Source: Streptomyces aquilus
Lineage (GTDB): Bacteria; Actinomycetota; Actinomycetes; Streptomycetales; Streptomycetaceae
NCBI RefSeq assembly: GCF_003955715.1
Contig: NZ_CP034463.1
Location: 6,448,001-6,512,000, forward strand
DNA length: 64,000 nucleotides
Direction of reading: 5' to 3'
The notes under the pieces were generated by a model that saw nothing but the letters and a program-made list of their open reading frames with translations, ran no database searches and was not told the DNA's origin. The position numbers and the translations under genes are program-made. Below, in pieces: positions 27,986 through 37,316 of this stretch. How positions within the stretch are numbered: position 1 is the first letter of the stretch; every line of letters begins with the position of its first letter.

Positions 27986-28732
27986 TCAGGTGTTTTGCAG
28001 TTCCTCCTGAAGCTTCCCGACGTCCACCGACTCGTCCGCGGCGGGCGTGGCCGTCGGCACCGGCTCGTCGTAGTCCGTGAAGGTCAGCGTCAGGTCGGTA
28101 CCGCCGCCGTGCTGGGTGGCCTTCACCAGCCGGTGCGGGGCGTCCGAAGTGACGTACAGGACCTCCTGTTTGCCGTCCTCCGTGCCCTTGAGCGGGATGA
28201 CCTTCGTCCCGCCCACGGTCGTCTCGTCGCCCTTCGTCAGGGCCGTCGCGCCGCCCTCGTCGCCCGCGACCTCCTTCTGGAAGGAGGTCAGATCGCAGGT
28301 GTCGGCCATGCCCTTGAGCATGGCGTCGCCGGTGGAGCCGTGGATGTAGCGGTTCTTGAAGAGCTCGGCGACCGCGTCGCCCTGGCCGCCCGGCACCTGG
28401 GCCTTCCAGAAGTCGGCGTCCGGCTTCATCCACACCTCGTCACCCTGCTTGACGATCTCCACGCTGCCGCCGCGCGCCCCCATCTCCATCGAGCCCACGC
28501 AGTTGCCGTGCTGGTCGAGGGCGAGATCCATCGAGGTCGGCTGGGTGGTACTGGTCCGTGTGTCGGTGCTGCGGTCGGTCAGCTTCAGATGGACGGACTT
28601 CGCGTCGAGGAGGTTGTCCTTCGCCTGGTCGGCGAGTTGCTGCGCGGTCAGGTCGTCGCCGTCGTCCGCGGCGATGAAGACCGGTGAGAGCAGCAGCGCC
28701 GTCGCCACACAGGCGAGTGCTTTTCCTGCCAT
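27986..28732 (-). CDS. Secreted LppX/LprG-like (LolA-fold) protein
   Basis: 248 residues; ATG with GGAGGTGACGC directly upstream. The signal peptide is MAGKALACVATALLLSPVFIAAD; no lipobox Cys follows it, so it appears secreted rather than lipid-anchored. The mature chain (LTAQQLADQAKDNLLDAKSVHLKL to the end) has the alternating pattern of the LolA/LppX fold used for carrying hydrophobic ligands. Actinobacterial relatives are often lipoproteins involved in lipid or glycolipid transfer; the ligand here is unknown. It is divergent from the betaine/choline cluster. Confidence 0.75.
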   Translation of the reverse strand: MAGKALACVATALLLSPVFIAADDGDDLTAQQLADQAKDNLLDAKSVHLKLTDRSTDTRTSTTQPTSMDLALDQHGNCVGSMEMGARGGSVEIVKQGDEVWMKPDADFWKAQVPGGQGDAVAELFKNRYIHGSTGDAMLKGMADTCDLTSFQKEVAGDEGGATALTKGDETTVGGTKVIPLKGTEDGKQEVLYVTSDAPHRLVKATQHGGGTDLTLTFTDYDEPVPTATPAADESVDVGKLQEELQNT

Positions 28733-28996
28733 GCGTCACCTCCGGGGTGCGCAAGGGGGCGGCCGCTGTGGTGGCCGCTGTGCTGGTCGGTGTGATGGTC
28801 GCTGTGGTGGCCGCCACACGCGGACCCTTACTCAGCGTACGATTCGCCCTATTTGCCCGCATGTTCAGTGATGCGGAGCACTTTCCAGCCTCGATTGCGC
28901 ATGCAATGCAAGGGCGAGGGCAGGCGGTGACGGTCCCGCTGGGTGACACCCGTGTGACTCAGGGGAATGGAACAGGAACGGAAGGCAACACCGATC
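28733..28996. promoter_or_regulatory. Divergent region before the betaine/choline cluster
   Basis: This region between the LppX-like gene and betB has a relatively AT-rich middle (about 28835-28905, GTACGATTCGCCCTATTTG) that likely holds promoters. An imperfect dyad TTGC-N4-GCAA occurs at about 28897-28908. No BetI-type regulator gene lies next to the cluster. There is also a repeated GGTGGCCGCTGTG-type stretch at about 28767-28815. Confidence 0.35.
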
Positions 28997-30496
28997 ATGG
29001 CCGGACAGCAGGCCCAGCAGACGATCCACGCGGGCGGCGAGTGGCGCGCAGCCCTCTCCGGCGCGACCCGCGACATCATCGACCCCGCGGACGCGCAGCC
29101 CTTCGCCGTCGTCGCCGAAGGGGACGAGAAGGACACCGACCTGGCCGTCGCCGCCGCCCGCCAGGCCTTCGACCACGGCGACTGGCCACGCACCCCGGTC
29201 GCCGAGCGCGCCGCCCTCCTCTACCGCGTCGCCGACCTCCTCATCCGCGACCGCGAACGGCTCGGCCTGCTGGAGAGCCGCGACGCGGGCAAGACGCTCG
29301 AAGAGGGCCGCGTCGACATCGACTGTGTCGCCGACGCCTTCCGCTACTTCGCCGGTCTCGTCGCCGCCGAGTCCGGCGGCCGGGTCGTCGACGCGGGCTC
29401 GCCCGACATCCACAGCGTCGTGGTGCACGAGCCGGTGGGGGTCTGCGCCCTCATCACCCCCTGGAACTACCCGCTCCTCCAGGCCAGTTGGAAGATCGCC
29501 CCGGCGCTCGCCGCGGGGAACACCTTCGTCGTCAAGCCCAGCGAGATCACCCCGCTGACGACCGTCGCCCTGATCGAGCTGCTGGTCGAGGCGGGTCTGC
29601 CGGCCGGGGTCGCCAACATCGTCACCGGGCCCGGCGCCTCGGTCGGCGCCCGGCTCGCCGAGCACCCCGACGTCGACCTCGTCTCCTTCACCGGCGGCCT
29701 GGTCAGCGGCACCAAGGTGGCGCGGGCCGCGGCCCCTTCGGTCAAGAAGGTCGCCCTGGAACTCGGCGGCAAGAACCCCAACGTCGTCTTCGCCGACGCC
29801 TGCGCCACCGAGGAGGGCTTCGACACCGCCGTCGACCAGGCCCTCAACGCGGCCTTCATCCACAGCGGCCAGGTCTGCTCGGCGGGAAGCCGCCTGATCG
29901 TCGAGGAGTCGGTGCGCGAGCGCTTCGTCGCCGAACTCGCCGCCCGGGCAGGCCGGATCAGGCTGGGCCGCGGCACCGACGACGGCGTCGAGTGCGGCCC
30001 GCTCGTCTCCGAGCAGCAGCGTGCCAAGGTCGAGGCGTACATCGCCTCGGCGCTGGCGGAGGGCGCGGTGCTGCGCACCGGCGGCAAGCGGCCGGAGGGG
30101 CTCGGCGAGGGGTACTTCTACGAGCCGACCGTCCTCGACGCCTGCCACCGCGAGATGAAGGTCGTCCGTGAGGAGGTCTTCGGCCCGGTCCTCACCGTCG
30201 AGACCTTCCGGACGGAGGACGAGGCGGTCCTCCTCGCCAACGACACCGAGTACGGCCTCGCCGGCGCCGTCTGGACCGCCGACGCGGGACGCGCCCGCCG
30301 CGTCGCCGGCCGGCTGCGGCACGGCACCGTCTGGATCAACGACTTCCACCCCTATCTCCCGCAGGCGGAGTGGGGCGGCTTCGGCAAGAGCGGGACGGGG
30401 CGTGAGCTGGGCCCCGCCGGGCTCGCCGAGTACCGCGAGAGCAAGCACATCTATCAGAACCTCGCGCCGAAGCCGGTCCGCTGGTTCGCAGGCTGA
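28997..30496 (+). CDS. betB: Betaine-aldehyde dehydrogenase
   Basis: 499 residues of the ALDH superfamily. It oxidises betaine aldehyde to glycine betaine with NAD(P). Motifs include ITPWNYPLLQASWKIAPALAAGN, the active-site Glu region LELGGKNPNVVFADA and the catalytic Cys294 in GQVCSAGSRL, with EVFGPVLTV near the end. I use ATG 28997 because CGGAAGG lies upstream at a usual distance; an in-frame ATG at 28967 would add 10 residues. It is followed by the GMC oxidoreductase and an ABC transporter of the betaine type, which supports choline/betaine rather than another aldehyde. Confidence 0.9.
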   Translation: MAGQQAQQTIHAGGEWRAALSGATRDIIDPADAQPFAVVAEGDEKDTDLAVAAARQAFDHGDWPRTPVAERAALLYRVADLLIRDRERLGLLESRDAGKTLEEGRVDIDCVADAFRYFAGLVAAESGGRVVDAGSPDIHSVVVHEPVGVCALITPWNYPLLQASWKIAPALAAGNTFVVKPSEITPLTTVALIELLVEAGLPAGVANIVTGPGASVGARLAEHPDVDLVSFTGGLVSGTKVARAAAPSVKKVALELGGKNPNVVFADACATEEGFDTAVDQALNAAFIHSGQVCSAGSRLIVEESVRERFVAELAARAGRIRLGRGTDDGVECGPLVSEQQRAKVEAYIASALAEGAVLRTGGKRPEGLGEGYFYEPTVLDACHREMKVVREEVFGPVLTVETFRTEDEAVLLANDTEYGLAGAVWTADAGRARRVAGRLRHGTVWINDFHPYLPQAEWGGFGKSGTGRELGPAGLAEYRESKHIYQNLAPKPVRWFAG

Positions 30497-30610
30497 GCCC
30501 TCCGTCGTCCATGGGCCGACCCGCCCGGTCCGCAGGCCGACCCGCCCGTCGGCTCGCAGATTGCCCGTTCACGGGCCGGCCTCCACCCCGCACGCTTCAG
30601 GAGTACCCCC

Positions 30611-32140
30611 ATGCCAGAGACCAATCATCTCTACGACTACGTCGTCATAGGCGGCGGCACCGCCGGTTCCGTCATCGCCTCCCGCCTCACCGAGAACCCC
30701 GACGTCACCGTCGCCGTCATCGAGGGCGGCCCCAGCGACGTCGACCGCGAGGACGTCCTCACCCTGCGCCGCTGGATGGGCCTCCTCGGCGGCGACCTCG
30801 ACTACGACTACCCGACGGTGGAGCAGCCCCGCGGCAACTCCCACATCCGGCACAGCCGCGCCCGCGTCCTGGGCGGCTGCTCCTCGCACAACACCCTGAT
30901 CTCCTTCAAGCCGCTGCCGTCCGACTGGGACGAGTGGGAGGCGAACGGCGCCAAGGGATGGGGCGCGGTGCCGATGGAGGCGTACTACGCGCGGCTGCTC
31001 AACAACATCGTCCCCGTCGACGAGAAGGACCGGAACGCCATCGCCCGCGACTTCGTCGACGCCGCGCAGAAGGCGACGGGCGTCCCGCGCGTCGAGGGCT
31101 TCAACCGCCGGCCCTTCGACGACGGCGTCGGCTTCTTCGACCTCGCCTACCACCCCGAGAACAACAAGCGGTCCTCGGCGTCCGTGGCGTATCTGCACCC
31201 GGTGATGGACCAGCGCCCCAACCTCACGATCCTGCTGGAGACCTGGGCGCACCGCCTCGACCTCGACGGCACCCGCGCCCGCGGCGTCCATGTCCGCGCC
31301 AAGGACGGCGAGGAGTTCGTCGTACGCGCCCGGAACGAGGTGCTGCTGTGCGCGGGCGCCGTCGACTCGCCCCGGCTGCTGCTGCACTCGGGTATCGGCC
31401 CCGCGCGCGACCTGGAGGCCCTCGGCATCCCCGTCGTCCACGACCTGCCGGGCGTCGGCGAGAACCTCCTCGACCACCCCGAGTCGGTCATCGTCTGGGA
31501 GACGAACGGCCCCATCCCGGAGAACTCCGCGATGGACTCCGACGCGGGCCTGTTCGTCCGCCGCGACCCCGAACACCCGGGCCCGGACCTGATGTTCCAC
31601 TTCTACCAGGTCCCCTTCACCGACAACCCCGAGCGCCTGGGCTACGAACGCCCCCGGTACGGCGTCTCGATGACCCCCAACATCCCCAAGCCGAAGAGCC
31701 GCGGCCGCCTCTACCTGACCAGCGCCGACCCGTCGGTCAAACCGGCCCTGGACTTCCGCTACTTCACCGACGAGGACGACTACGACGCCCGCACCCTGGT
31801 CGACGGCATCCGCATCGCCCGTGAGATAGCGCGGACCGAGCCGCTGGCGGGCTGGCTCAAGCGCGAGGTGTGCCCGGGCCCGGAGGTCACCGGCGACGAG
31901 GAACTGAGCGAGTACGCCCGCAAGGTCGCCCACACCGTCTACCACCCGGCGGGCACCTGCCGCATGGGCGCCCTGGACGACGAACTCGCGGTGGTCGACC
32001 CCGAGTTGCGCATCCGTGGCCTGGAGGGCATCCGGATCGCCGACGCGTCGGTCTTCCCGACGATGACGGCCGTGAACCCGATGATCGGGGTGCTCATGGT
32101 CGGTGAGAAAGCCGTGGACCTGATCGGAGGCGGTGCCTGA
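30611..32140 (+). CDS. GMC family oxidoreductase, likely choline dehydrogenase/oxidase
   Basis: 509 residues; ATG with AGGAG upstream. The FAD-binding N-terminus is [19 protein letters not shown], with [16 protein letters not shown] and [20 protein letters not shown] (GMC signature 2). The C-terminal active-site region is [13 protein letters not shown], ending in [17 protein letters not shown]. It oxidises an alcohol; the neighbours (BetB, betaine transporter) make choline to betaine aldehyde the best guess. The stop TGA shares its A with the ATG of the ATPase gene. Confidence 0.88.
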   Translation: MPETNHLYDYVVIGGGTAGSVIASRLTENPDVTVAVIEGGPSDVDREDVLTLRRWMGLLGGDLDYDYPTVEQPRGNSHIRHSRARVLGGCSSHNTLISFKPLPSDWDEWEANGAKGWGAVPMEAYYARLLNNIVPVDEKDRNAIARDFVDAAQKATGVPRVEGFNRRPFDDGVGFFDLAYHPENNKRSSASVAYLHPVMDQRPNLTILLETWAHRLDLDGTRARGVHVRAKDGEEFVVRARNEVLLCAGAVDSPRLLLHSGIGPARDLEALGIPVVHDLPGVGENLLDHPESVIVWETNGPIPENSAMDSDAGLFVRRDPEHPGPDLMFHFYQVPFTDNPERLGYERPRYGVSMTPNIPKPKSRGRLYLTSADPSVKPALDFRYFTDEDDYDARTLVDGIRIAREIARTEPLAGWLKREVCPGPEVTGDEELSEYARKVAHTVYHPAGTCRMGALDDELAVVDPELRIRGLEGIRIADASVFPTMTAVNPMIGVLMVGEKAVDLIGGGA

Positions 32141-33195
32141 TGAGTGATGCTGTTCTCGCCGAGACCCCTGTCTTCTCTGTGAACGGGCTCTGGAAGGTCT
32201 TCGGTCCGAAGGCCGACCGGATCCCCGCCGATCCCGAACTCACCGCCCTCGACCCCGCCGACCTGCGCGCCCGCACCGGCTGCACCGCCGCCGTCCGGGA
32301 CGTCTCCTTCGACGTCCGCAAGGGCGAGGTCTTCGTGGTGATGGGACTGTCCGGCTCGGGCAAGTCCACGCTGGTGCGCTGTCTGACCCGGCTCATCGAG
32401 CCGACGGCCGGCACCATCGCCATCGACGGCGAGGACGTCCGCGCCATGGACAAGCCCCGGCTGCGGGAACTGCGCCGCCACCGCGCCGCCATGGTCTTCC
32501 AGCACTTCGGCCTCCTCCCGCACCGCACGGTCCTCGACAACGTCGCCTACGGCCTGGAGATCCAGGGCATGGGCAAGGCCGAACGCCGGGCACGCGCGGC
32601 CGAGGTCGTCGCCAAGGTCGGCCTGGACGGCATGGAACAGCGCAGGCCCAGCCAGCTCTCCGGCGGCCAGCGCCAACGCGTGGGCCTCGCACGGGCGTTG
32701 GCGGTGGACCCGGAGGTCCTCCTCTTCGACGAGCCCTTCAGCGCGCTCGACCCGCTGATCCGCCGGGACATGCAGGAGGAGGTCGTCCGCCTGCACCGCG
32801 AGGAGGGCCGCACGATGGTCTTCATCACGCACGACCTGAGCGAGGCCCTGAAGCTGGGCGACCGCATCGCCCTGATGCGCGACGGCAAGGTGGTCCAACT
32901 GGGCACCCCGGAGGAGATCGTGGGCTCCCCGGCCGACGACTACGTCCGCGAGTTCGTCCGCGACGTACCGCGCGAGCAGGTCCTGACGGTCCGGACGGCG
33001 ATGCGGACGCCCTCGGACGGGGACGCGGTCACCGGCCCGGCGGTGGCGCCGGACGCCACGGTCTCGGAGGCCATCGAGGCCGTGGCCCGCTCGGGCGAGC
33101 CGGCACGGGTCGTGGACGAGGGGCGGTGCGTCGGGGTGGTGGACGCCGACGGGCTGCTCGGGGTGGTGGCCGGCACGGCCAAGGAGGCGGTCTGA
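32140..33195 (+). CDS. Glycine betaine/choline ABC transporter, ATP-binding protein
   Basis: 351 residues of the ProV/OpuAA type. Walker A is [10 protein letters not shown], the Q-loop [13 protein letters not shown], the signature [15 protein letters not shown], Walker [12 protein letters not shown], and the switch His is in ITHDL. After residue about 270 there is a single short CBS-like segment ([36 protein letters not shown]), where OpuAA proteins usually carry two CBS domains for ionic-strength sensing. TGATG overlaps at both ends couple it to its neighbours. Confidence 0.93.
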   Translation: MSDAVLAETPVFSVNGLWKVFGPKADRIPADPELTALDPADLRARTGCTAAVRDVSFDVRKGEVFVVMGLSGSGKSTLVRCLTRLIEPTAGTIAIDGEDVRAMDKPRLRELRRHRAAMVFQHFGLLPHRTVLDNVAYGLEIQGMGKAERRARAAEVVAKVGLDGMEQRRPSQLSGGQRQRVGLARALAVDPEVLLFDEPFSALDPLIRRDMQEEVVRLHREEGRTMVFITHDLSEALKLGDRIALMRDGKVVQLGTPEEIVGSPADDYVREFVRDVPREQVLTVRTAMRTPSDGDAVTGPAVAPDATVSEAIEAVARSGEPARVVDEGRCVGVVDADGLLGVVAGTAKEAV

Positions 33196-35135
33196 TGGCT
33201 GCGATCACCGCGTTCTCCCCGCGGACCGTGCCCACCGTCCTCAAGCACCGCGCCGTCCACAAGCTCGGGCTGCTCGCCCTGGCCGCCGCCGTCCTCGTCC
33301 CGCTGGCGAACGCCCGCTGGGCCGGCGGCGCCTGGCCGGACGCCCTGACCGTCGACCTCACCAAGCCCCTCACCAACGCCAGCACCTGGATCGTCGACAA
33401 CCGCGACACCCACCCCCTCTTCCTCTACTTCTTCGGCCACGTCAGCAACGCGATCGTGCTCTGCGTACGGGCCGTCTACCTGGTGCTGCTCGCGGCCGGC
33501 TGGGCCGGCGTGACCGCCCTGAGCGCCCTCGTGGCCTGGCGGGTCGCGGGCCTGCGCCTCGCCCTGGGCACGGTGGCCGCGTTCCTCACCTGCGGCTGGC
33601 TGGGCATGTGGGTGCCGACCATGCAGACCCTGGCCCTGATGGCCGTGGCCGTCGCCGCGTCCGTGGTCGTGGGCGCGCTGCTCGGGCTGGCCGGCGGTCT
33701 CTCCGACCGCCTGAACAGGGCCCTGCGTCCGGTCCTCGACACCATGCAGGTCCTCCCGGCCTACGCCTACCTCCTCCCGGTCGTCCTGGTCTTCGGCATG
33801 GGCGTCCCCGCCGCCGTCCTCGCCACGGTCGTCTACGCCGCCCCGCCCATGGCCCGCCTCACCGCGCTCGGCCTGCGCGGCGCCGACAAGGAGGTGCTGG
33901 AGGCGGTGCGGTCCCTGGGCGCGACCGCCCGCCAGGGCCTGCTGACGGCCCGTATCCCGCTGGCCCGCAAGGAACTCCTCCTCGGCCTCAACCAGACGAT
34001 CATGATGGCCCTGTCGATGGCGGTCATCGCGTCGGTCATCGGCGCCGGCGGCCTCGGCGACCGCGTCTACCAGGCGCTCGCCTCCGTCGACGTCGGCGCG
34101 GCCCTCGCCGCCGGCATCCCGATCGTGCTGCTGGCCGTCGTCCTGGACCGGGTCACCGGGGCGGCGGGCAACGGCTCCCCGTCCGCGGAGCCGCGCCGCA
34201 CGGGATGGCTGTACGCCCTCGTCGCCGCCCTCGCGATCGCCGTCGCCGGACGCCTCATGGGCCGCCTCGACTGGCCCGACGCCTGGACCGTGCGGATCGC
34301 CGAGCCCGTCAACCGCGCCGTCGACTGGATGACCGACCACCTCTACTCCGGCGTCCCCGTCGTCGGCGGCACCGCCGACTGGGCCGCCCACTTCACCACC
34401 TGGGTCCTCAACCCGCTCCGGGACGGACTGACCTGGCTGCCCTGGTGGTCGGTGCTGCTGGTGGTCGCCGCCCTGGCCTGGCTGATCGGCACCTGGCAGA
34501 CCGCGCTCACCGCGGTCCTCGCCATGGCCGCGATCGGCGTCCTGGGCGTCTGGACGCCGGCCCTCGACACCCTCTCCCAGGTCCTCGCCGCCGTCGCCGT
34601 CACCCTGGTCATCGGCTTCGCGACCGGCATCGCCGCGGCCCGCAGCGACCGCCTCGAACGGGCCCTGCGCCCCGTCCTGGACGTCTTCCAGACGATGCCG
34701 CAGTTCGTCTATCTCATCCCGGTCGTCGCCCTGTTCGGCGTCGGCCGTGCCCCCGCCGTCGCCGCGGCCGTCGTCTACGCGCTGCCCGCCGTCGTCCGCA
34801 TCACCACCCAGGGACTGCGCCAGGTCGACGCGGCGGCGATGGAGTCCTCCGACTCCCTCGGCGCCACGAGCTGGCAGCAGCTGCGCCAGGTCCAACTCCC
34901 GCTCGCCCGCCCGGCGTTGCTGCTCGCCGTCAACCAGGGCGTGGTCCTGGTCCTCGCCGTCGTCATCATCGGCGGCCTGGTCGGCGGTGGCGCCCTCGGC
35001 TACGACGTCGTCTTCGGCCTCGCCCAGGGCGACCTCGCGACCGGTCTGGTGGCCGGTGCCGCGATCGTCTGCCTCGGCCTGATGCTCGACCGGGTGACCC
35101 AGCCGACGGAACGCCGTACGAAGAAGGGAGCGTGA
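33195..35135 (+). CDS. Duplicated ABC permease for glycine betaine/choline (two fused membrane domains)
   Basis: 646 residues, about twice a usual ProW/OpuAB permease. Two binding-protein-dependent permease domains are visible, each with an EAA-loop: LGLRGADKEVLEAVRSLGAT in the first half (about residue 225) and GLRQVDAAAMESSDSLGATS in the second (about residue 540). The halves share ALRPVLDTMQVLPAYAYLLPVV and ALRPVLDVFQTMPQFVYLIPVV. A single chain can thus form both halves of the membrane channel. It is coupled to the ATPase by TGATG and followed after 1 base by the binding protein. Confidence 0.92.
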   Translation: MAAITAFSPRTVPTVLKHRAVHKLGLLALAAAVLVPLANARWAGGAWPDALTVDLTKPLTNASTWIVDNRDTHPLFLYFFGHVSNAIVLCVRAVYLVLLAAGWAGVTALSALVAWRVAGLRLALGTVAAFLTCGWLGMWVPTMQTLALMAVAVAASVVVGALLGLAGGLSDRLNRALRPVLDTMQVLPAYAYLLPVVLVFGMGVPAAVLATVVYAAPPMARLTALGLRGADKEVLEAVRSLGATARQGLLTARIPLARKELLLGLNQTIMMALSMAVIASVIGAGGLGDRVYQALASVDVGAALAAGIPIVLLAVVLDRVTGAAGNGSPSAEPRRTGWLYALVAALAIAVAGRLMGRLDWPDAWTVRIAEPVNRAVDWMTDHLYSGVPVVGGTADWAAHFTTWVLNPLRDGLTWLPWWSVLLVVAALAWLIGTWQTALTAVLAMAAIGVLGVWTPALDTLSQVLAAVAVTLVIGFATGIAAARSDRLERALRPVLDVFQTMPQFVYLIPVVALFGVGRAPAVAAAVVYALPAVVRITTQGLRQVDAAAMESSDSLGATSWQQLRQVQLPLARPALLLAVNQGVVLVLAVVIIGGLVGGGALGYDVVFGLAQGDLATGLVAGAAIVCLGLMLDRVTQPTERRTKKGA

Positions 35136-35136
35136 C

Positions 35137-36084
35137 ATGCGCGTACGTACCACCGCTGCCGTGGCCTCACTGGTGCTCCTGACCGGCTGCGGCGCCGCCG
35201 ACATGACCAAACAGGCCTCGCCGTTCGCCAACGCCCAGGGCTCGAAGACGGTGACCCTCTCCGTCCAGTCCTGGGTCGGCGCCCAGGCCAACGTGGCCGT
35301 CGCCCAGTACCTCCTGGAGCACGAGCTCGGCTACCGCGTCGACACCGTGCAGGTCGACGAGGTCCCCGCCTGGGACGCGCTCAGCCAGGGCCGGGTCGAC
35401 GCGATCCTGGAGGACTGGGGCCACCCCGAACAGGAACAGCGCTACGTCGACGACAAGAAGACCATCACGCGCGGCGGCGAACTCGGCGTGACCGGGCACA
35501 TCGGCTGGTACGTCCCCACGTACTTCGCCAAGCAGCACCCGGACGTCACCAACTGGAAGAACCTCGACAAGTACGCCGACCTCATGCGCACCGCGGAGAG
35601 CGGCGGCAAGGGCCAGCTCATGGACGGCTCCCCGTCGTACGTCACCAACGACAAGGCGCTCGTGGCGAACCTGGACCTGGACTACCAGGTCGTCTTCGCC
35701 GGCTCCGAGGCCGCCCAGATCACCCAGATCAGGCAGTTCGCCAAGGAGAAGAAGCCCTTCCTCACCTACTGGTACGCGCCGCAGTGGCTGTTCAAGAAGG
35801 TCCCCATGACCGAGGTGAAGCTCCCCGCCTACAAGGAGGGCTGCGACGCCGACCCGGCGAAGGTCGCCTGCGCCTATCCGCACACCCCGCTGGAGAAGTA
35901 CCTCAACTCCGACTTCGCCCGCTCCGGCGGGAAGGCAGCGGCCTTCCTGAAGAAGTTCCGGTGGACGACCGAGGACCAGAACGAGGTCGCCCTGATGATC
36001 GCCGACCAGAAGCTGACGCCGGAGCAGGCGGCGAAGAAGTGGGTCGAGGGCCATGAGTCGACGTGGCGGACGTGGCTGTCCTGA
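35137..36084 (+). CDS. Glycine betaine/choline-binding lipoprotein (OpuAC family)
   Basis: 315 residues; ATG with GGGAGCG upstream. The signal peptide ends in a lipobox LLTGCGAA, so it is lipid-anchored outside the membrane. The OpuAC fold is indicated by VTLSVQSWVGAQANVAVAQYLLEHELGY and DAILEDWGHPEQEQRYV, with several Trp/Tyr (for example GHIGWYVPTYF, TYWYAPQWLF) suited to an aromatic cage for a quaternary amine. Whether it prefers choline, betaine or a related compound cannot be decided by eye. It is the last gene of the coupled transporter operon. Confidence 0.92.
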   Translation: MRVRTTAAVASLVLLTGCGAADMTKQASPFANAQGSKTVTLSVQSWVGAQANVAVAQYLLEHELGYRVDTVQVDEVPAWDALSQGRVDAILEDWGHPEQEQRYVDDKKTITRGGELGVTGHIGWYVPTYFAKQHPDVTNWKNLDKYADLMRTAESGGKGQLMDGSPSYVTNDKALVANLDLDYQVVFAGSEAAQITQIRQFAKEKKPFLTYWYAPQWLFKKVPMTEVKLPAYKEGCDADPAKVACAYPHTPLEKYLNSDFARSGGKAAAFLKKFRWTTEDQNEVALMIADQKLTPEQAAKKWVEGHESTWRTWLS

Positions 36085-36102
36085 CCCCTCCTGGCTGCTG
36101 GA

Positions 36103-36819
36103 TCAGCCCATTTCCTGGACGAGCTCATGGAGGATCGCGGCCGCCCGCCGCTGCAACCCCGGCCCGAACGTGACCCGCGTGGCCCCGAGTTCGCCGAGTT
36201 CGGCGGGCGAGGGGCCCGTGCCGACCTTCGCGAACACGTTCACCGGCCCGTGGATCCCGGACCGCAGCAGCGGCAGTACATCCGCCGGGGCGGTGATCGG
36301 ATACACGCAGTCGGCGCCCGCTGCCGTGTACAACGCGGCCCGCTCGATGGCCTGTTCGGGATCGCCGTCGCCGTGCAGGAAGGTGTCGATACGGGCGTTG
36401 ACGAAGAGCTCGCCCCCGGCCGCGTAGCGCACCTCGGCGAGCCACTCGGCATGCTGGTGCGGGTCCTTGAGGACACCCCCGTTGGAGTCCTCAAGGTTGC
36501 AGCCCACGGCACCCGCCTCCAGCAGCCGCTCGACCAGCTCCTTGGGAGCCAGCCCGTACCCGTCCTCGACGTCCGCCGACACCGGTACGTCCACGGCCCG
36601 GGTGATCCGCGTGACCGCCGCGAACATCTCGTCGGCCGGGGTCTGCCCGTCCTCATGGCCCAGCGAGGCGGCGACCCCCGCGCTGGGCGTCGCGAGCGCC
36701 GGGTAGCCGGCCTCGGCGAACACCCGGGCGCTGGCGGCGTCCCACGGCCCCGGGAGCACGAGCGGATCGTCGGCGGCCCGGCGCCGATGGAGCCGACGGA
36801 AGATCTCGACCTTGCTCAT
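36103..36819 (-). CDS. Isocitrate lyase / PEP mutase family protein
   Basis: 238 residues from the ATG at 36819 (GGAGGGG upstream); an earlier in-frame ATG at 36843 overlaps the preceding stop. Motifs are VLPGPWDAASARVFAEAGYPALATPSAG, SADVEDGYG (metal-binding Asp/Glu) and VGCNLEDSNGG, as in PEP mutase / methylisocitrate lyase-like enzymes that cleave or form C-C or C-P bonds next to a carboxylate. The KKCGH-type catalytic loop of true isocitrate lyases is absent, so the reaction is open. It is the third gene of a coupled operon behind two AhpD-like proteins. Confidence 0.85.
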   Translation of the reverse strand: MSKVEIFRRLHRRRAADDPLVLPGPWDAASARVFAEAGYPALATPSAGVAASLGHEDGQTPADEMFAAVTRITRAVDVPVSADVEDGYGLAPKELVERLLEAGAVGCNLEDSNGGVLKDPHQHAEWLAEVRYAAGGELFVNARIDTFLHGDGDPEQAIERAALYTAAGADCVYPITAPADVLPLLRSGIHGPVNVFAKVGTGPSPAELGELGATRVTFGPGLQRRAAAILHELVQEMG

Positions 36820-36839
36820 GACGGGTGCCCCTCCGACGC

Positions 36840-37316
36840 TCATGGTGTGTGACCTCCCGGCGGGACGCGTCGGCTCACCATCACCCGGTTCCAGTTGTTG
36901 ATGGCGACGACCAGCCCGATCAGATGGGCGAGTTCCGTGTCGTCGAAGTGCTTGGGGGCGCTCTCGTACACCGCGTCCGGCACGAACCCTCCCCCAGAGC
37001 CGAAAGCCTGGGAGGTGCCCCCGGTGAGGACGGTCATCGCCTCCGTCAGCGCGAGCGCCGCCCGCTCCCGCTCGTCGAAGACCCCCTCGGCCTCCTCCCA
37101 GGCGGCCAGCAGATCCAACTGCCGCTCCGGCACCCCGTGTTCGCGGGCGATGCGCAGATGCATGTCGAGGCAGAACGCGCAGTGGTTGAGCTGCGAGGCC
37201 CGGATCACGACGAGTTCGGCGAGCGCGGGGTCCCCGAGGCCTCTCTTCGCGGCGGCGCTGAGCGTGGACATGGCCTGCGCGACCGACGTGTCCAACAGCC
37301 GCGTACGCGCCGTCAC
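36840..37316 (-). CDS. Carboxymuconolactone decarboxylase (AhpD-like) protein 1
   Basis: 158 residues from a GTG overlapping the stop of the upstream gene (GTGA). The AhpD-type redox motif C-x2-C-x3-H is in SQLNHCAFCLDMHLRIA, and the fold continues with ALTEAMTVL and AIMxNNWNR-like ending (VVAINNWNRVMVS). Such proteins act as thiol-dependent peroxidase partners or as decarboxylases. Compared with its neighbour it carries a short insert (GGTSQAFGSGGG) around residue 115. Its TGA overlaps the ATG at 36843 of the next gene. Confidence 0.88.
   Translation of the reverse strand: MTARTRLLDTSVAQAMSTLSAAAKRGLGDPALAELVVIRASQLNHCAFCLDMHLRIAREHGVPERQLDLLAAWEEAEGVFDERERAALALTEAMTVLTGGTSQAFGSGGGFVPDAVYESAPKHFDDTELAHLIGLVVAINNWNRVMVSRRVPPGGHTP

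Noticed and set aside
32940..35291. Minus-strand frame of 783 codons opposite the fused permease
   Set aside because: The antisense of a Val/Ala/Leu-rich membrane protein gives a His/Asp/Gly-rich frame; there is no independent evidence for coding.
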